Positions 5,625 through 8,868 of a stretch of DNA of 8,868 nt are shown one piece after another. Origin of the DNA: an uncultured Oscillospiraceae bacterium (GTDB taxonomy: Bacteria; Bacillota; Clostridia; Oscillospirales; Acutalibacteraceae); NCBI GenBank assembly GCA_902496265.1, contig CABVAD010000039.1:1-8868 (forward strand), read 5' to 3'. The translations under genes were made by a program, and so were the position numbers. Position 1 is the stretch's first letter. The number at the start of each line of letters is the position of its first letter. The notes beneath the pieces were generated by a model that saw only the letters and a program-made list of their open reading frames with translations, searched no databases and had not been told where the DNA came from.

Positions 5625-6311
5625 TTATTCCTTGTTTGTTTCCAAAAGCTTTTTTATAGAATCGGAAAGCTTTTTATAATGTAAATGCTCCGCCTGCTTT
5701 TCGGGTATGCTTTTCAGCGCGTCGGCACAGTCCTTCAGCCGTCGGTACTGCTTTTGTATGTATAAAAAGCCGGCCTCGGTTTCAGGGTCAACCTTTCCCG
5801 CGTAGTAAAAATACTCGGGCATTTCAGTCTGCTTGCCCGTAAAAAAAGCCGTCATAACCGAATACAGCTTTCCGTTTTCTTTAAGAGCGGTTTCGGTTTT
5901 AATACGGAAGCCGTTATCATAAAGATACCGCCTTAAAATTTCGGGAGAGGTGGTAGGCTGTAAAATCAGCAGGGGAAAGGGGGGCTCCTTAAGTTGGTTT
6001 GCGCGGGAAATAATACCCGAAATTACCTCGCCGCCTATCCCCGCTATGATAACCGCGTCGGTCTCTTCCTTTTTCACAGCCGAGAGCCCGTCGCAAAGGC
6101 GTAATTCTATTCCCTTAACTCCCGAAGCCGCGACGTTCTTTTTCGCGTTTTCAAGCGGCAGAGGACGAATATCGGTTGCAATTACGCGCTCGGCTTTTTT
6201 CTCTTCAATTAAAAAAATCGGTAGTCGGGCGTGGTCTGTGCCTACATCGCAAACCCTTGCGCCTTTCGGCACAAGGGAAGCTATTAATTCAAGTCTTCGG
6301 CTTAAAGCCAT
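5625..6311 (-). CDS. trmK: tRNA (adenine(22)-N1)-methyltransferase TrmK (YqfN family)
   Basis: SAM-dependent methyltransferase that forms m1A at position 22 of bacterial tRNAs. The Rossmann-like domain carries motif I as VCDVGTDHARLPIFL (20-34), the acidic SAM-binding residue in ATDI (45-48), CDGL (73-76) and the family-specific AGIGGEVI (90-97), followed by LQPTTSPEILRRYLYDNGF (117-135). The C-terminal 45 or so residues are charged and helical (KQYRRLKD...KKLLETNKE), the small coiled-coil domain of TrmK. Its 228 residues fit the family. The ATG at 6311 overlaps the stop of the upstream small gene in the sequence TAATG and lacks a clear ribosome binding site, so translation is probably coupled by re-initiation. 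rqcH follows after 4 bases. Confidence 0.95.
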   Translation of the reverse strand: MALSRRLELIASLVPKGARVCDVGTDHARLPIFLIEEKKAERVIATDIRPLPLENAKKNVAASGVKGIELRLCDGLSAVKKEETDAVIIAGIGGEVISGIISRANQLKEPPFPLLILQPTTSPEILRRYLYDNGFRIKTETALKENGKLYSVMTAFFTGKQTEMPEYFYYAGKVDPETEAGFLYIQKQYRRLKDCADALKSIPEKQAEHLHYKKLSDSIKKLLETNKE

Positions 6312-6511
6312 TATTTGTTTTCAAAATGACGGTTGAGCTTTTCAACAAGCTCGTCACAGTCTGTTCCGTGAACCTCGCAGGCCTGCTCAATGCTCTCACC
6401 CCGTGAAGCAGGACAGCCTAAGCAATGCATACCAATCTCAAAAAAGTATTCGGCGGCGCTTGAGTCAATATCAAGTACCTCGCCGATAAGCATATCCTTT
6501 GTAATTTTCAT
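6311..6511 (-). CDS. DUF1858 small cysteine protein (hybrid-cluster-associated redox disulfide domain)
   Basis: A 66-residue cytosolic protein of the DUF1858 / hybrid-cluster-protein-associated disulfide family. The layout is typical: an N-terminal ITKDMLIGEVLDIDSSAAEYF segment, a CxxC in MHCLGCPAS (Cys30, Cys33), then a helical GESIEQACEVHGTD...LVEKLN segment with further cysteines at 45 and 52. The CxxC suggests a redox or metal-binding role, but no reaction is established. The ATG at 6511 has AAAGGTGAT about 6 bases upstream. It sits 25 bases after yhaM and shares TAATG with trmK, placing it in the same operon as RNA-processing genes. Confidence 0.9.
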   Translation of the reverse strand: MKITKDMLIGEVLDIDSSAAEYFFEIGMHCLGCPASRGESIEQACEVHGTDCDELVEKLNRHFENK

Positions 6512-6536
6512 TTTAAATCACCTTTCTTTTTTATTA

Positions 6537-7508
6537 TCAGAATAATTCTGTTTTTTTATTCAAATCTGTTCTTGTGTGGTTGTAAAGCTTGCGGTTGTCC
6601 ATAGCCCATACCCTTGCGGAAAAGTCCTCGGCGGGGGCGGCGGATACCGCCTCGCGCATCTCGTAAATACGCGAATCCATAAGGTCAAGCTCGCTTAAAA
6701 GCTCGGCTTCGATAAACATAGGTCTCACCGCCGCGCCGAACTCGGGCTCGCCGTGGTGGGAAAGCACCATATGCTCAAGCAGCATTGCGGTTTTTGGGTT
6801 TATATTAAGCTTTTCGGCGTACTTATCAATTACCATAGCGCCCATCGCAAGGTGTCCTAACAGGTTGCCCTCTGCCGAATAGCCCGTGGCTATGCCCGTA
6901 TCGGCAACCTTAAATTCGGAAAGCTTTGCAATGTCGTGCAGTATTGCGCCCGAAATTAACAGCTCGCGGTCAACAAAGGGGTAAACCTTGCAAACTCCCT
7001 CGGCAAGGCGCACAATGGAAAGGGTGTGCAGAAGCAGTCCGCCGCGCACCGCGTGGTGAAGCTTGAACGCCGCGGGCCAATAAAGCAGGGCAAGGCGGTT
7101 GTCGTCGAGCACGGCGGTTACAATTCTTTTTAAATCCCCGTCCGAAAAGCCGTCGGCTATTCCTATAAGCTCGCCGAACATCTGCTCGCCCGAATAATCC
7201 GCCGATTTTACAAAATCCGAGACATTTACGCCGTCTTCGGGCGAAACGGGTCTGATCTTTTCAATCTTAAGCTGATCCGCACCGTTGTACTGGGTGATAA
7301 GCCCGCGGATTTTTATAAGGTCGTTTATGCCGTATTCGCCGTGGGTTGCCTTATTGTAGCGCCAGAGCTTGGCGTTAATCTCGCCGTCCGAGTCCGAAAG
7401 GGTCATATCAAGATATGTATCGCCCTTTGAGGAGGTCTTTTGGTCTATGCTTTTTATAAGACAGAAGCCGTCGACAAGACCGCTGCCGTCAATAGGAGTA
7501 AAATTCAT
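6537..7508 (-). CDS. yhaM: 3'-5' exoribonuclease YhaM family (OB-fold plus HD domain)
   Basis: Metal-dependent 3'-5' exonuclease involved in RNA (and possibly DNA) 3'-end trimming in Gram-positive bacteria. The N-terminal 90 residues form an OB-fold nucleic-acid-binding domain, with LIKSIDQKTSSKGDTYLDMTLSD and LIKIRGLITQYNGADQLKIEKI. A linker leads to an HD domain: KLHHAVRGGLLLHTLS (149-164, His161), AILHDIAKL with the His191-Asp192 doublet, EHMVLSHHGEPEFG (245-258; His246, His251, His252) and a late acidic LDLMDSRI (Asp275, Asp278). The 323 residues agree with the family (about 314 in Bacillus). The ATG at 7508 is preceded by CGGAGAG about 6 bases upstream. The gene begins 15 bases after purA, so it shares the purA transcript. 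Confidence 0.94.
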   Translation of the reverse strand: MNFTPIDGSGLVDGFCLIKSIDQKTSSKGDTYLDMTLSDSDGEINAKLWRYNKATHGEYGINDLIKIRGLITQYNGADQLKIEKIRPVSPEDGVNVSDFVKSADYSGEQMFGELIGIADGFSDGDLKRIVTAVLDDNRLALLYWPAAFKLHHAVRGGLLLHTLSIVRLAEGVCKVYPFVDRELLISGAILHDIAKLSEFKVADTGIATGYSAEGNLLGHLAMGAMVIDKYAEKLNINPKTAMLLEHMVLSHHGEPEFGAAVRPMFIEAELLSELDLMDSRIYEMREAVSAAPAEDFSARVWAMDNRKLYNHTRTDLNKKTELF

Positions 7509-7523
7509 TTTTCTCTCCGTTCA

Positions 7524-8801
7524 TCAGTTTTTAATAATAATGTTTTCGCGGGCAGGACCGTTGCTTACCATTACAATCTTAAAGCCGATTTCTTTCTCAA
7601 TAAATTCAATGTAAGCTCTGCAGTTTTCGGGCAGGTCGGCGTAATTCTTAATTCCCGTAATATCGCATTTCCAGCCCGGGAGGCTTACCAAAACGGGCTT
7701 TGCCTTTTCGAGCAGTCCTGTAACGGGGAAGTCCTTTGTAACCTTGCCGTCAATCTCGTAGCCGACGCAGACTTTAATCTCGTCAAGATAGGAAAGCGCG
7801 TCGACAACCGTCAGCACCGCGTGGGTTGTGCCCTGTACCTCACAGCCGTAGCGTGTGGCAACGCAGTCAAACCAACCCATTCTGCGGGGTCTGCCCGTTG
7901 TAGCGCCGTATTCGCCGCCGTCGCCGCCGTGGTCGCGCATAGCCTTAGCCTCGTCACCGAAAATCTCGCTGACAAACGCTCCCGCGCCGACAGCCGAGGA
8001 ATACGCCTTAATAACCGTGTAAATTTCCTTTATCGCATAGGGGGGAACTCCCGCGCCGACAGCGCCGTAGCCCGCGATTGTGTTTGAGGAGGTGACCATC
8101 GGGTAAATGCCGTGGTCGGTGTCCTTAAGCGTGCCTAATTGCCCTTCAAGCAGAACGGTTTTACCAGCCTTGTCCGCCTCGTAGACAAGCTTTCTTACGT
8201 CGCCAACAAAGGGCTCGATACCCTTTTTCCATTCCATCATTTTCGTGAAAATCTCATCGACCGAAAGCGGCTCTTTATGATAGAGATTTTCAATTAATAT
8301 GTTCTTGACCTCTAAAACGCGGGTAAGCTTTTCGCGAAGCGCCTTTTCATCAAACAGCTCGCATACCTGAAAGCCGATTTTAGCGTATTTATCCGAATAA
8401 AAGGGGGCGATGCCCGATTTTGTTGAGCCGAAGCTTGCCTTGCCGAGCCTTTCCTCCTCATAAACGTCAAAAAGAACGTGATAGGGCATAACCATCTGAC
8501 AGCGCTCGGACACCATAAGGCGCGGGGCGGGAACGCCCTTTTCGATAACGCCGTTGTATTCCTTTAAAAGCTTGTCAACGTCAAGCGCGACGCCGTTTCC
8601 TATACAGTTAATTACGCCCTCGTTAAAAACTCCCGACGGCAGAGTGTGGAGTGCGAATTTTCCGTATTTGTTTTTGATTGTGTGACCCGCGTTCGCACCG
8701 CCCTGAAAACGGACGACAATATCAGCATTTCCCGCGAGCATATCGGTGATTTTACCCTTGCCCTCGTCGCCCCAGTTGGCGCCTACAACAGCTTTAACCA
8801 T
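7524..8801 (-). CDS. purA: Adenylosuccinate synthetase PurA (divergent active-site type)
   Basis: Catalyses the GTP-dependent joining of IMP and aspartate to adenylosuccinate, the first committed step to AMP. The 425 residues are full length. N-terminal NWGDEGKGK holds Asp12 (general base) and the P-loop, and GGANAGHT (34-41) holds Asn37 and His40. TTGRPRRMGWFD (301-312) and LTVVDALSYLDEIKVCVGY (330-348) are the later conserved blocks, and SNGPARENII ends the nucleotide-binding region. Two blocks depart from the E. coli type: STKSGIAPFYSDK (126-138) replaces TTGRGIGPAYEDK, and EGQLGTLKDTDHG (219-231) replaces EGAQGTLLDIDHG, placing Leu222 at the IMP-contacting Gln224. The ATG at 8801 has GAGGT 9 bases upstream. 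It is the first gene after the right-edge promoter and probably heads the operon. Confidence 0.97.
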   Translation of the reverse strand: MVKAVVGANWGDEGKGKITDMLAGNADIVVRFQGGANAGHTIKNKYGKFALHTLPSGVFNEGVINCIGNGVALDVDKLLKEYNGVIEKGVPAPRLMVSERCQMVMPYHVLFDVYEEERLGKASFGSTKSGIAPFYSDKYAKIGFQVCELFDEKALREKLTRVLEVKNILIENLYHKEPLSVDEIFTKMMEWKKGIEPFVGDVRKLVYEADKAGKTVLLEGQLGTLKDTDHGIYPMVTSSNTIAGYGAVGAGVPPYAIKEIYTVIKAYSSAVGAGAFVSEIFGDEAKAMRDHGGDGGEYGATTGRPRRMGWFDCVATRYGCEVQGTTHAVLTVVDALSYLDEIKVCVGYEIDGKVTKDFPVTGLLEKAKPVLVSLPGWKCDITGIKNYADLPENCRAYIEFIEKEIGFKIVMVSNGPARENIIIKN

Positions 8802-8825
8802 AATTCGAGTACCTCATTTCAAAAT

Positions 8826-8854
8826 ACTGCGTAACCGTTTTTTTGCGCAGTTAC
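8826..8854 (-). promoter_or_regulatory. Inverted repeats at the 5' end of the purA leader
   Basis: On the sense strand ACTGCG (8851-8846) can pair with CGCAGT (8831-8826) across a 14-base loop. Overlapping it, GTAAC (8854-8850) can pair with GTTAC (8835-8831), so the two stems exclude each other. The predicted transcript start is about 8853, so this would be a 5'-terminal hairpin of the purA mRNA. It could protect the message or, as DNA, be a regulator site. It does not resemble a Bacillus PurBox. Function is not established. Confidence 0.4.
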
Positions 8855-8859
8855 AATAT

Positions 8860-8865
8860 ATTATA
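8860..8865 (-). promoter_or_regulatory. Probable -10 box of the purA promoter
   Basis: A perfect TATAAT on the sense strand, about 60 bases upstream of the purA ATG. The -35 region would lie beyond the right edge of the window, so the promoter cannot be confirmed from this sequence alone. Confidence 0.5.
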
Positions 8866-8868
8866 CAA

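Noticed and set aside
5950..6406. Plus-strand open frames opposite trmK and the DUF1858 gene
   Set aside because: Both minus-strand proteins have clear family motifs; these frames are low-complexity shadows.
6538..6550. Palindrome CAGAATAATTCTG at the end of yhaM
   Set aside because: It has a single central base, so it cannot form an RNA hairpin as such, and no T-tract follows in the sense direction; probably chance.
6533..6563. Possible promoter before the DUF1858 gene (TTGAAT and GATAAT)
   Set aside because: The spacer is 19 bases and both boxes are imperfect in a generally A+T-rich stretch; not enough to call.
7440..8087. Plus-strand open frame of 215 codons
   Set aside because: It lies entirely opposite purA and the start of yhaM, whose products are unmistakable. 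Its translation shows no recognisable domain and no convincing ribosome binding site.

Overview
The window is a single, fully co-directional block: every credible gene is on the minus strand, so transcription runs from the right edge to the left edge. The gene complement points to a low-to-moderate-GC Firmicute, most likely an uncultured gut-type Clostridium relative (inference). It has a YhaM exoribonuclease, TrmK, the bacterial RQC factor RqcH, a Gram-positive split CpsC/CpsD/CpsB phosphoregulatory set, GTG starts and strong AGGAGG-type ribosome binding sites. I see no mobile element, CRISPR array, tRNA or rRNA.

Right part (8868 down to about 3118) is a tightly packed housekeeping run. A TATAAT box at the right edge and a short leader precede purA (AMP synthesis). 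Then come yhaM (OB-fold plus HD 3'-5' exoribonuclease), a 66-residue DUF1858 cysteine protein, trmK (tRNA A22 methyltransferase), rqcH (C-terminal tailing factor for stalled ribosomes) and a TIM-barrel sugar isomerase/epimerase-like gene. Gaps are 4 to 25 bases and one junction overlaps by a single base, so one operon is likely. Several products act on RNA or translation.

Left-centre part (about 3145 to 751) is an exopolysaccharide control module. A good sigma-A-type promoter is embedded in the stop codon of the isomerase gene. It drives cpsC (membrane co-polymerase/kinase activator), cpsD (tyrosine kinase with a six-tyrosine tail) and, beyond a structured intergenic element with a terminator-like hairpin, cpsB (PHP-type tyrosine phosphatase). 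CpsC and CpsD would form the kinase complex and CpsB would reverse it. No glycosyltransferase, flippase or polymerase is visible here. cpsB overlaps the start of pgeF (laccase-domain protein), which runs off the left edge.

The most noteworthy points concern expression signals rather than new proteins. The catalytic N-terminus of cpsB can only be translated from a non-standard AUU codon. Three consecutive hairpins, the last a terminator, separate the kinase gene from the phosphatase gene. cpsC begins inside a 9-bp tandem repeat in which each unit carries a GTG in frame. PurA belongs to a divergent type with substitutions at several IMP-contacting positions. No stretch longer than 300 bases lacks a gene.
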